Shown: piece by piece, positions 9,372 through 17,564 of the stretch
Position numbering within the stretch: the first letter of the stretch is position 1
How the letters are laid out: each line of letters begins with the position of its first letter
Assembly: GCA_035294305.1 (NCBI GenBank)
Contig: DATGLD010000035.1
Span: 1-24,521 of the forward strand
From: DASRBN01 sp035294305
GTDB lineage: Bacteria; Chloroflexota; Ktedonobacteria; Ktedonobacterales; Ktedonobacteraceae
Length of the DNA: 24,521 bases
Reading direction: 5' to 3'
Program-made: the position numbers and the translations under genes
The notes under the pieces: model-generated
Databases searched by the model: none
Told to the model about the DNA's origin: nothing
The model's input: the letters and a program-made list of their open reading frames with translations, nothing else

Positions 9372-10742
9372 TCATAATCTCTTCCATAAAGCCTGTGACA
9401 ATTCCCTTGCCCTGACATGAATACGTTCCTCGTCAATCGTCAGTAGCTGGCGGTTGCGCATCAACCAGCGACCGGCTACCATGGTTGAATTGACCTGCTG
9501 CCCATCCATGCCGAAAATGAGGTGCCAGGGGAAATTATCGCTGCTGAGCGGTGTGGGCGGCAGGTAATCGAGCAAGATAATGTCGGCGGCACCACCAACG
9601 CTCAATTCCCCAACACGTGGGAATTCGTCGCAGAACGGGCTGAAAACGGCTTGCATAATCTGAGCGTTATGTTCAAATGCCAGTTTCAACACCAGATCCG
9701 CGGGCATGGCCCTGGGGTCTGAGAGAGCCAGTTTGTGCAGAAGATAGGCCGTCTTCATCTCCTGCATCATGTTCATGCTGAAGCCGTCGTTGCCGAGACC
9801 AACATTCACTCCGGCTCGCAGCAGTTCCTCGACAGGCGCTCGCCCAACGGCATTGTTCATATTCGAGCGCGGATTATGCACGCTGCTGGCGCTTGTACTC
9901 GCCAGACTGCTCATCTCATCTCCCTGCACATGCACGCAATGCGCGGCTATTGTACGCGACCCCAAAATACCCGCTTGTTCCAGGCGATCTACGACGCGCA
10001 TACCATAACGGGCAAGACTATCTTGTTCATCGGCACTATCTTCGGCGACATGAATATGAAAACCGACGCCTAGCTCGGCTCCGCCCGCCGCGCACCTTTC
10101 AAGCGTTAATGGGCCAAGTGTAAACGAAGCGTGCAGCCCATAGCTGCCGGCAATCATGCCTGCCTCAGCCGGTTGCTTGCGTTCGGCACGCAACGAACGG
10201 ATAAAGCGTTCGTTCTCATGAATACCCCCGGCAGTTACATCCGGCCCATCACGATCAGAAACCTCGTAGGCGAGGCAGGCACGAATGCCGGCCTCTTCCA
10301 CAACATCAGCAATGACATCCAGGCTGCCTTCAATTGCATGCGGACTGGCATGGTGATCGACGACACAGGTCGTGCCATGGCGAATGGCATCGACCATGTA
10401 TACTCCGGCGCTTGCACGGATATCTTCGAGCGTCAGGAGCTTATCCAGCCGCCACCACAAACGCTCAAGAATTTCGAGGAAATTGCGCGGGGGTTCGCCA
10501 GGAATGGTCATGCCGCGCGCGAAGGCGCTGTAAAAATGGGTATGCGAACAGAGAAAGCTGGGCATAATCAAGCCGCCGTTTGCATCGACGTACTCTGCAT
10601 CGGGATATTGCCCGCGCAACAGGCTATCGGTATCGATAGCGGCAATGCGATTATCGCGAACCAGCACTGCTCCCTGTTCGATCAGCCGGTTTTCAGCGCC
10701 GAGCGTGACCACTGTGCCATTGCCGATGAGAATTTCTGACAT
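9372..10742 (-). CDS. ssnA: SsnA-type amidohydrolase
   Basis: The 456-residue protein is an amidohydrolase with LCSHTHFYS (H67, H69), the SsnA hallmark DHHASP, HIHVAED, AHCVHV and GNDGFSMNM carrying the metal Asp. The RSNMNN stretch is shared with E. coli SsnA and sets it apart from ordinary guanine deaminases and chlorohydrolases. SsnA belongs to the urate-linked gene set and likely deaminates or opens a purine-derived intermediate; its exact reaction is not something I can state. The start ATG 10742 has AAGGA 11 bases upstream. It lies 159 bases after the threonine-synthase-like gene, a gap filled with two repeat copies, and 42 bases before the MBL gene. Confidence 0.9.
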   Translation of the reverse strand: MSEILIGNGTVVTLGAENRLIEQGAVLVRDNRIAAIDTDSLLRGQYPDAEYVDANGGLIMPSFLCSHTHFYSAFARGMTIPGEPPRNFLEILERLWWRLDKLLTLEDIRASAGVYMVDAIRHGTTCVVDHHASPHAIEGSLDVIADVVEEAGIRACLAYEVSDRDGPDVTAGGIHENERFIRSLRAERKQPAEAGMIAGSYGLHASFTLGPLTLERCAAGGAELGVGFHIHVAEDSADEQDSLARYGMRVVDRLEQAGILGSRTIAAHCVHVQGDEMSSLASTSASSVHNPRSNMNNAVGRAPVEELLRAGVNVGLGNDGFSMNMMQEMKTAYLLHKLALSDPRAMPADLVLKLAFEHNAQIMQAVFSPFCDEFPRVGELSVGGAADIILLDYLPPTPLSSDNFPWHLIFGMDGQQVNSTMVAGRWLMRNRQLLTIDEERIHVRARELSQALWKRL

Positions 10743-10766
10743 GCTTTTTTCTGTCCTTAGCCGGCA

Positions 10767-10790
10767 CCCGCAAGGGGCACCACTACATTA
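10767..10790 (+). repeat. Second dispersed repeat family, copy A
   Basis: CCGCAAGGGGCACCACTACATT here is nearly identical to 22891-22914 in the leader of the UroD-family gene. It lies just upstream of the ssnA start. Confidence 0.5.
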
Positions 10791-10892
10791 TTTTCCAACT
10801 CTCTCCGGATGATAATGACGGTCCACTGTCCAGCTTTTAGCTGGAGTTTTTTGACGAGTATGCTGTTGGCCATACATGACGGAGAGATCGAA

Positions 10893-10918
10893 AGGGCGAC
10901 CTCAAGGGTGCGCCCCTA
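10893..10918 (+). repeat. Dispersed palindromic repeat, copy 3
   Basis: AGGGCGACCTCAAGGGTGCGCCCCTA has ends AGGGCG and CGCCCCT around the conserved core. It overlaps the 3' end of the threonine-synthase-like gene, whose last residues (VGAHP) and TGA stop are encoded inside it. Confidence 0.65.
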
Positions 10919-12149
10919 CTACTCTCTCGACCATCCCCATGCCCTCCTTTCCTTTTGCGACCGGCACAGCGTTACCGGCGGTTTCAACTATAGCATCGAT
11001 ACTTTTCAGGCCGCTTCCTGTTACCAGCAACACGACTCGTTCATCGCGGTCGATCTTGCCCTCATCTAAAAGACGAAGTAGACCGGCATAGCTGGCGGCG
11101 CCAGATGGTTCGGCAAAGACGCCAGTGAGGCGCGCCAGGGCCTTTTCCGCCACTAAAATCTCTTCATCGGAGACGGTTACGCCAAAACCGTTGCTGGCAC
11201 GGATCATGCGTACCGCCATCGCGCCATTGCGCGGGAGACCGACAGAGATACCATCAGCTACCGTGTGTGCCGGATAAGGTCTCACCACACCATCGCTCTC
11301 CAACGCGCGTATGATAGCAGGTGAGCCTTCGGCCTGCACTGCGATCATACGCGGGATGCGCTCGATCATCCCCAGACGGTAAAGGTCGTCAAAGCCCCGG
11401 TAGACGCCGCTGATAATGCAGCCATCTCCGGTCGGCACGATTATGCTGTCAGGAACCTGCCAGTTCAGTTGCTCGGCGATTTCAAGGCCTACGGTCTTTT
11501 TTCCCTCGACAAGATAAGGATTGTAGCCGGTATTGCGGTTATACCAACCAAAGGTATCGCAAGCTTCGATACACATATCGAAAGCATCATCATAGCTGCC
11601 CTGAACGGCAAAAACGGTTGCCCCGCACATCAGCAATTGCACAATCTTGGCCCGCGGCGCATTATAGGGAACGAAGATATAGCAGGGCAGGCCAACCGAT
11701 GCCGCCTGTACCGCCAGTGATGAGGCCGCATTGCCGGTAGAGGCGCAGGCCACCGTCTTCCCCTCAGCTCGCAGAATAGCAATGATACTGGCCCTATCTT
11801 TGAGTGACGCGCTGGGATTGCGTGTATCATCCTTCAGCCAGAGATCGCTCATGCCCAGGTAAGACCGCAGGCGTTCAACCAGGTAGAGCGGCGTTCCACC
11901 AATCGCCAGCGGGGGCCTTGTCTTCCGGCTATATGAAATGGGCAAGAGTGCGCGATAGCGCCAGATGGTTGGTTCGCGATCTTCTGCCAATGTAGCACGA
12001 CTGATGCGCGAGGCTACAAGTTCGTAATCGTAATGCACCTCCAGCACGCCTAACGGGCCGCAAGCTGGGCAGCGATAAGTGACATTGGCGGGGCTATAGG
12101 TTGTTCCGCACAGCACACATGTCAAATGATGAATGTGATCAGGAACCAT
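10902..12149 (-). CDS. thrC: Threonine-synthase-like PLP enzyme with N-terminal zinc ribbon
   Basis: Fold-type-II PLP enzyme of 415 residues. C11/C14 and C27/C30 form a CxxC-CxxC ribbon as in many long threonine synthases. The PLP lysine is K117 in NPSASLKDRAS, the substrate loop is STGNAASSLA, and a glycine-rich phosphate loop VPTGDGCIISG lies near residue 240. Threonine synthase makes threonine from O-phosphohomoserine. In this cluster, where ygeX (diaminopropionate ammonia-lyase, same fold) is expected, a catabolic beta-elimination on a 2,3-diamino acid is equally plausible; sequence alone does not decide. ATG 12149 follows the cysK-like stop by 13 bases, with GAGG overlapping that stop. 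The C-terminal residues come from a dispersed repeat, so the natural end may be altered. Confidence 0.82.
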   Translation of the reverse strand: MVPDHIHHLTCVLCGTTYSPANVTYRCPACGPLGVLEVHYDYELVASRISRATLAEDREPTIWRYRALLPISYSRKTRPPLAIGGTPLYLVERLRSYLGMSDLWLKDDTRNPSASLKDRASIIAILRAEGKTVACASTGNAASSLAVQAASVGLPCYIFVPYNAPRAKIVQLLMCGATVFAVQGSYDDAFDMCIEACDTFGWYNRNTGYNPYLVEGKKTVGLEIAEQLNWQVPDSIIVPTGDGCIISGVYRGFDDLYRLGMIERIPRMIAVQAEGSPAIIRALESDGVVRPYPAHTVADGISVGLPRNGAMAVRMIRASNGFGVTVSDEEILVAEKALARLTGVFAEPSGAASYAGLLRLLDEGKIDRDERVVLLVTGSGLKSIDAIVETAGNAVPVAKGKEGMGMVERVVGAHP

Positions 12150-12162
12150 TGTTTATGCCGCC

Positions 12163-13200
12163 TCAAGAAATCACTTCGAGTTTGACCCGTGCCAGTTTCG
12201 CTTTGTCTTCGTCGCTGATGGGATGCTCGCGCTCCGGCACTTCCAGGTCAGTATAGACGCCACACAGTTCGGTAGTGAAGTAGCGCAGGCCATTATCAGA
12301 AAGCACGGTGACGATCATGCCGATATCGGGATAGCGTTGCGCAACCTTGATGGCGGCGGCGACATTGCAGCCGGAAGAGATGCCGCAGAAGATGCCCTCC
12401 TCGCGCGCCAGGCGACGTGCCATCTCAATTGCCTCATCCGAGGTAGTGGTGACAACGCCATCGAGATACTCAACGTGTAATACTTCGGGAATAAAGCCAT
12501 CGCCGATGCCCTCGATCTTGTGCGCACCCCACGAGCCACCCGAAAGAATGTCGCATTCGGCAGGCTCCACGGCAAAGACCTTGATGTTGGGATTCTGTTC
12601 TTTGAGATATTTGCCCGCGCCTGTGACCGTTCCGCCCGTACCCTGGGATAAGACGAGCGCACCGATCTTGCCCCCGGTCTGCTCCCAGATCTCGGGGCCG
12701 GTCGTGCGATAGTGCGCCTCGACGTTATCCTGGTTGACAAACTGGCCGACCTCCCAATATTTGCCAGGAGCGGAAGCCTTCAGTTCCCGAACCTTCTCGA
12801 TCACCAGGTCTACATCGCTTTCCGCGCCTGGAGTCAGTACCAGTTCGGCTCCATAGGCGCGGATGGTCTTTTTGCGCTCCTCGCTCATGCCCTCCGGCAT
12901 GACGATGACGACGGGATAGCCTTTCGCGGCGCCGACGCACGAGGTGGCGATACCGGTGTTGCCGGTCGTTCCCTCGATAATGGTCATGCCGGGGCGCAAA
13001 TCGCCGCGCCGCTCGGCCTCTGAAACAAGAAATGGTAAAATGCGGTCCTTGACGCTGCCGCTGGGACTAAAATATTCGACCTTGGCAACGATGGTAGGCT
13101 TCACATCACCTACCACGCGGCGCAGGCGCACCAGCGGGGTCATGCCTGCCGTGTCAAGGATAGTATCAGCGATATGCGCGCGACGATTCCAGTCAACCAT
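12163..13200 (-). CDS. Cysteine-synthase-family PLP enzyme
   Basis: The 345-residue protein is of the CysK/cystathionine beta-synthase family. PLP lysine K51 lies in SPSGSVKDR, the substrate loop is EGTTGNTGIA (76-85), the phosphate loop is GTGGT (187-191), and SSGCNVAAA and SDNGLRYFTT follow. It differs from canonical CysK in the substrate loop (GTTGNTG for PTSGNTG) and has a C-terminal tail of about 30 residues without CBS domains. Family members make or break bonds at the beta carbon of serine-type amino acids. No sulfur genes are nearby, so beta-elimination or replacement in the purine-type pathway is a real alternative to cysteine synthesis. AGGAGG lies 8 bases before ATG 13200. It is first of a tight pair with the threonine-synthase-like gene. 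Confidence 0.85.
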   Translation of the reverse strand: MVDWNRRAHIADTILDTAGMTPLVRLRRVVGDVKPTIVAKVEYFSPSGSVKDRILPFLVSEAERRGDLRPGMTIIEGTTGNTGIATSCVGAAKGYPVVIVMPEGMSEERKKTIRAYGAELVLTPGAESDVDLVIEKVRELKASAPGKYWEVGQFVNQDNVEAHYRTTGPEIWEQTGGKIGALVLSQGTGGTVTGAGKYLKEQNPNIKVFAVEPAECDILSGGSWGAHKIEGIGDGFIPEVLHVEYLDGVVTTTSDEAIEMARRLAREEGIFCGISSGCNVAAAIKVAQRYPDIGMIVTVLSDNGLRYFTTELCGVYTDLEVPEREHPISDEDKAKLARVKLEVIS

Positions 13201-13300
13201 GAAAAATGCCTCCTCAATAATAGCAGTAGATAGGGATAAGCCCGTGGATGTAAAATCTCGTCGCCATAATCTTTAATAGAAGATGGCAAGAAACGAGACC

Positions 13301-13445
13301 CCGTGGAGGGCGACCACAAGGGTCTCCACCTCACCCGCCTCCGCCCCCACCCTTACAATGACCACGCGCCCTGCAGAGGCTCTCGTCATCATAGTAAGGG
13401 CGGGGGGGATGCCGAGTGTAGACCCTTGTGGCCGCCCTCTGCGGA
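13301..13445. repeat. Snap-back repeat: two inverted copies of the dispersed repeat
   Basis: The 29 bases at 13301-13329 match the reverse complement of 13417-13445 at about 25 of 29 positions, both holding the CCACAAGGGTCT core. Complementarity continues inward through CGCCC-rich and CCCTTAC/GTAAGGG stretches, giving an imperfect hairpin arm of about 60 bases. It fills the 289-base gap between the hydroxyacid oxidase and cysK-like genes. It looks like a small non-coding mobile or REP-type unit. Confidence 0.6.
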
Positions 13446-13489
13446 GTACTTACTCCATCGGCCTAAGTAAACACTTATGAGCGTCATCC

Positions 13490-14518
13490 TTACAACTTCA
13501 CGAGCGAACGATCAATAGTATCGATAGTTGGGCGACCGGCGAGGGCCATATCGAGTTCGAGTTCGTTACGCAGCAACTCGAGGACATGGCGCACACCTTC
13601 CGCACCGTTGACGGCAAGCCCCCATAGGATAGGGCGACCAAGCAGCACGGCTTTCGCTCCCAATGCCAGGGCTTTCAAAACATCTGTGCCACGGCGTATG
13701 CCGCCATCCAGGTAGACCTCGCAACGCCCAGCGACGGCCTCAACGACCTCGGGCAGGGCCTCGATACTGGGAATAGCCGTATCAAGCTGCCGCCCTCCGT
13801 GATTGGTGACGACGATGCCACCAACGCCATGCTCGACTGCCAGTACAGCGTCCTCCGCCGTCAAAATGCCTTTCAGGATGATTGGCAGCGAGGTGATCGA
13901 GCGTAACCATGACAGTGACTCCCAGGTCAATGTAACCCACTCCTGGCCGGTCTTCTCAACGCCCACGAAATTCGCCTCTAAGTAAGGTTCAGGCGGTATA
14001 GTGACGTTGTTGCGAATATCTTTCTCGCGCCTTCCAAGCCGGGGGAGATCGACGGTCAGGACAATCGCGCGATATCCTGCTGCTTCGGCACGCCGCACCA
14101 ATTTTTCCGCGACTTCGAATGTTGGATAGACGTAGAGCTGGAACCAGAGCGGGCCGGTAGCAGCGGCGGCAATCTCCTCGATGTTTTTTGTGGCCGTGGT
14201 GCTGGCAATCATCAACGTCCCTGCCATACCGGCGCCCTGAGCAGTCGCGCACTCGCCATCGGGATGCGCCAGGCACTGCACAGCAGTAGGAGCAACCAGG
14301 ATGGGCATGCGTACAGGAGTACCCAGAACAGTGGTGCCAGTCTCACAATGACTTACATCGACCAGCACGCGCGGGCGCAGCCGGATACGCTCATATGCCG
14401 CACGGCTGCCACGCAATATCACCTCATCATCGCTGCCACCGGCATAAAATTCCCAGAAGGCAGGATGCATGCGTTCCTGAGCAAGCTTCCCATATTCGTA
14501 GAGATTTATCGGTTCCAA
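13490..14518 (-). CDS. FMN-dependent alpha-hydroxyacid oxidase (glycolate/lactate oxidase family)
   Basis: Oxidises an L-2-hydroxyacid to the 2-oxoacid using FMN, then O2 or another acceptor. Visible active-site residues are Y25 (FYAGGSDDE), Q127/Y129 (WFQLYV), K216 (ILKGI), H240 and R243 (TNHGGRQLD), and the FMN phosphate sites DGGIRRG (271-277) and GRP (294-296). The loop-4 region is short, as in soluble oxidases, and no membrane segment is seen. Length is 342. The start is TTG at 14518 with AAGGAA at proper spacing; the next ATG (residue 17) would lose the conserved first helix. In this cluster it may handle lactate, glycolate or another hydroxyacid from ring breakdown; the substrate is not predicted. 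Confidence 0.87.
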   Translation of the reverse strand: MEPINLYEYGKLAQERMHPAFWEFYAGGSDDEVILRGSRAAYERIRLRPRVLVDVSHCETGTTVLGTPVRMPILVAPTAVQCLAHPDGECATAQGAGMAGTLMIASTTATKNIEEIAAAATGPLWFQLYVYPTFEVAEKLVRRAEAAGYRAIVLTVDLPRLGRREKDIRNNVTIPPEPYLEANFVGVEKTGQEWVTLTWESLSWLRSITSLPIILKGILTAEDAVLAVEHGVGGIVVTNHGGRQLDTAIPSIEALPEVVEAVAGRCEVYLDGGIRRGTDVLKALALGAKAVLLGRPILWGLAVNGAEGVRHVLELLRNELELDMALAGRPTIDTIDRSLVKL

Positions 14519-14535
14519 GGAATGTTCCTTTATTG

Positions 14536-14571
14536 ATACAGATCATATCGTCTGTATGGGCGATATGATCT
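14536..14571. promoter_or_regulatory. Two overlapping, mutually exclusive inverted repeats
   Basis: AGATCATATCG (14540-14550) pairs with CGATATGATCT (14561-14571), an 11-bp stem with a 10-base loop. ATACAGA (14536-14542) can instead pair with TCTGTAT (14551-14557). Both cannot form at once. They lie in the 66-base gap between the molybdopterin subunit and the hydroxyacid oxidase, so they could be an operator or an RNA switch. Confidence 0.45.
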
Positions 14572-14584
14572 AAAACGACCTGAT

Positions 14585-17560
14585 TTATGCATTTGTCCCT
14601 TGGCCCTGCGCCTGGATAGCCTTTAACACCCTTTCAGGCGTCAGCGGTATCTGCCTTATACGCAATCCCAGCGCGTCGGCGACGGCATTTGCCACAGCGG
14701 GCGCCATGCCGTCGATAGGAATCTCAGCGATGGCTTTGGCGCCAAAGGGACCGAACGGATCGCTAGTCTCAACGATATAGGTCTCCATCTGCGGCATATC
14801 TGGCGCGCTAAAGATGCGATAATCGCTGAAATTGGTGGTGAGCAGCGCCCCGTGGTCGTCGTAAAGCATCTCTTCACACACACCATAACCGAGGGCCTGG
14901 GTTGCGCCGCCCTCGATCTGCCCCTCTGCCGTGATGGGATTGATGACGCGCCCGGCGTCAACCGCTGAGACGGCCTTGAGAACGCGCACCACGCCAGTTT
15001 CGGTGTCTACCTCGACCTCTGCACCCTGCGCGGCGAAAGGCGGAGGAGAATCATAGCTCATCCACGATGCGGTAGCCATGATCTGCTGCTGATTTTCGAC
15101 GTGCAGCGAATGTAAGGCGACCTGCGAAACGGTGACGGTCTGCCCATTGGGAGCGGTAATGACGCGATCTTTGATGGTCAACGTTTCGGGGTCGGCTTTG
15201 AGCATGCTGCCCGCGACCGCCAGTATCTGCTGGCGCACCTGTTCAGCGGCTTTTTTGGTCGCGCCACCGCTGATATAGGTGGTTGAAGAGGCGTAAGCGC
15301 CGGTATCGAACGGTGTGAAATCGGTGTCCGAGGAGTGCATGATGATGTCTTCGACGCGCACGCCCAGGACTTCGGCGGCAATCTGCGCGATCACCGTATC
15401 GGAGCCGGTGCCGATATCGGTCGCACCTACCAGCACATTGAATGAGCCATCGTCATTGAGCTTGATGCTAGCTCCGCCCATGTCCAATCCGGCAATGGCG
15501 GTGCCATGCATGGCGAGAGATACACCGACGCCCCTGCGCAAGCGCTCCGTACCGCCCTTATTCTTACCGCGCTTCTCTTTCCAGTCAAGCCGCTCCTCGA
15601 CGATTTGCAGGCATTGGGGCAGGCCGCAGCTTTCGATGATCTGCGTGTAACCTTCTTTGCCCTCACCCAGGACTTTGGCGAGCGGATTTTCCTCGCCCTG
15701 TTGAATCCAGTTTTTGCGGCGCAGTTCTAGCGCGTCCATACCGAGTTGCTTTGCGATCTCGTCGATATGGCTTTCGAGCGCGAAGAAGCCCTGCGGCACG
15801 CCGTAGCCACGAAACGCGCCAGGGGGCGGCAGGTTGGTATAGACCACATCGGCCACGAAACGAATATTAGGACAGGGATACATCGGCAGCGTTTTGGAGC
15901 CGGTATTGCTCTGCACGGTAAGCGAGTGCGTCCCGTAGGCGCCGGTATTGGCAAGCAGTTCCATTGAGTTGGCAATGATAGTGCCGTCACGCATGACACC
16001 GGTCTTCATGCGCAGAATCTGTGGATGGCGCGAACGACTACTGCGGAATTCCTCGGCGCGCGATAATTCCAGCTTCACAGGCCGGTTTGTGGCGATGGTC
16101 AACAGCGCGCAAATATCCTCGATCAAGACTTCTTGCTTGACGCCGAACCCACCACCGATGCGCGGCTTGATGACGCGAATGCGCCGCGGCGGTAGGCCAA
16201 TTACCGGCGCGATGATACGCCGCACGTGATAAGGCACCTGCGTGCTGGTGCGCACAACCAGCCGGTCATCTTCGTCCCAGTAAGTGATGACGATATGTGT
16301 TTCGATAGGCGTCTGCTGGACCTGCGGGACGATGTATTCACCCTCGACAACCAGGTCAGATTCGGCGAAGCCGCGCTCCACGTCGCCAACTTCCGCTTCC
16401 AGGTGCGCCGCGATGTTGCGCGAAGCGTCGTGAATACGATAGGACTCCGGCTCTGGATGAATGCATGGAGCATCGGGGTCCATGGCTTTGCGCGGATCGA
16501 GCAAGGCGGGTAAAACTTCGTAATCGACCTGAATGAGCCTGAGGGCCTGTTCGGCGATCTCCGGCGTTTCGGCGGCAACGGCAGCGACGCGGTCGCCCAC
16601 GAAGCGCACGCGATTGTCCAGGCAATATTGATCGTGCGGGCCGGGTTCCGGCCAGGATTGCCCGGCGGTTGTATAGGGAATGCGCGGCACATCCTTATAG
16701 GTAAGCACGGCATGCACTCCCGGCAGCGCCCGTGCCTGGGACGCATCGATATCGCGAATGATGGCATGGGCATGCGGGCTGGTCAGCAGGCGGGCATAGA
16801 GCATACCTCGTAGTTCTATATCGTCAACAAAAGCGGGTTTGCCAGTGGCAAGCTTGACGGCGTCAACCTTGCGCTCGGCCTTACCTACCACGCTCAATTC
16901 CGTGGAAACGCGCGTATCGACGAGGGTCGCGATTCCACCGCCACCGCCCGCTGCATCTTTGCTCGTACCATGTCCAGCGGGCTTACCTTCCACATCGGGA
17001 TTGGATGCGCCATGCTCGGCATGCTCGAGGGGTGAGCGTCCCGGGTCCCAGGGGCGAAAGTTCTCATTAGTGTTGGGGCGGCTGATCGGTTCCACCGTCT
17101 CGCCGCGCATAATCGCAGCGGCCCGTAAAACGGCCTGGACGGGTTTGACGTAGCCAGTGCAGCGACACAGGTTGCCGGAGAGCGCATCGCGAACCTCTTC
17201 TTCCGTCGGGCGGGGGTTGCGTTTGAGGAGCGCGCAGGCGGAAAGGAGCATACCAGGCGTGCAGAAACCACATTGAATGGCCCCGGTATCGATAAATGCC
17301 TCTTGCAACGGGTGCAGTTGGCGAGCGTTACCCAGGCTTTCAACGGTAGTTAAGGTGCAGCCGCCTGCCTGCGCCGCCAGCGTGACGCAGCTTGGGCGCG
17401 GCACACCATCGACCAGCACGGTGCAGGCCCCGCACTCGCCGGTTTCGCAGCCATGCTTGACACTGAAATAGCCCTCTTTGCGCAGCGTCGTCATTAATGA
17501 TTCGTTCGGATCAATATCCATGCTTGTGACGACACCATTGATTCGTAGTTCAAGTTCCAT
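14585..17560 (-). CDS. xdhD: Xanthine-dehydrogenase-type hydroxylase, fused [2Fe-2S] and molybdopterin subunit (XdhD-like)
   Basis: The 991-residue protein joins two subunits. Residues 1-157 hold both [2Fe-2S] sites: C38, C43, C46, C58 and C97, C100, C132, C134 (CRCTGY). Residues about 158-220 are a Gly/Pro/His-rich linker with a GGGGG run. The molybdopterin part starts near 221 and contains IGGGFGVKQE, GAFRGYGVPQ (the conserved active-site Arg), GATDIGTGSDT and the catalytic glutamate E946 in FGAKAIAE. Such enzymes hydroxylate purines with water and pass electrons to FAD. E. coli XdhD has the same 2Fe-2S/molybdenum fusion. It starts 4 bases after the FAD-subunit stop, consistent with a complex. 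Hypoxanthine or xanthine is the likely substrate from context; other N-heterocycles or aldehydes remain possible. Confidence 0.9.
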   Translation of the reverse strand: MELELRINGVVTSMDIDPNESLMTTLRKEGYFSVKHGCETGECGACTVLVDGVPRPSCVTLAAQAGGCTLTTVESLGNARQLHPLQEAFIDTGAIQCGFCTPGMLLSACALLKRNPRPTEEEVRDALSGNLCRCTGYVKPVQAVLRAAAIMRGETVEPISRPNTNENFRPWDPGRSPLEHAEHGASNPDVEGKPAGHGTSKDAAGGGGGIATLVDTRVSTELSVVGKAERKVDAVKLATGKPAFVDDIELRGMLYARLLTSPHAHAIIRDIDASQARALPGVHAVLTYKDVPRIPYTTAGQSWPEPGPHDQYCLDNRVRFVGDRVAAVAAETPEIAEQALRLIQVDYEVLPALLDPRKAMDPDAPCIHPEPESYRIHDASRNIAAHLEAEVGDVERGFAESDLVVEGEYIVPQVQQTPIETHIVITYWDEDDRLVVRTSTQVPYHVRRIIAPVIGLPPRRIRVIKPRIGGGFGVKQEVLIEDICALLTIATNRPVKLELSRAEEFRSSRSRHPQILRMKTGVMRDGTIIANSMELLANTGAYGTHSLTVQSNTGSKTLPMYPCPNIRFVADVVYTNLPPPGAFRGYGVPQGFFALESHIDEIAKQLGMDALELRRKNWIQQGEENPLAKVLGEGKEGYTQIIESCGLPQCLQIVEERLDWKEKRGKNKGGTERLRRGVGVSLAMHGTAIAGLDMGGASIKLNDDGSFNVLVGATDIGTGSDTVIAQIAAEVLGVRVEDIIMHSSDTDFTPFDTGAYASSTTYISGGATKKAAEQVRQQILAVAGSMLKADPETLTIKDRVITAPNGQTVTVSQVALHSLHVENQQQIMATASWMSYDSPPPFAAQGAEVEVDTETGVVRVLKAVSAVDAGRVINPITAEGQIEGGATQALGYGVCEEMLYDDHGALLTTNFSDYRIFSAPDMPQMETYIVETSDPFGPFGAKAIAEIPIDGMAPAVANAVADALGLRIRQIPLTPERVLKAIQAQGQGTNA

Positions 17561-17564
17561 ATAT

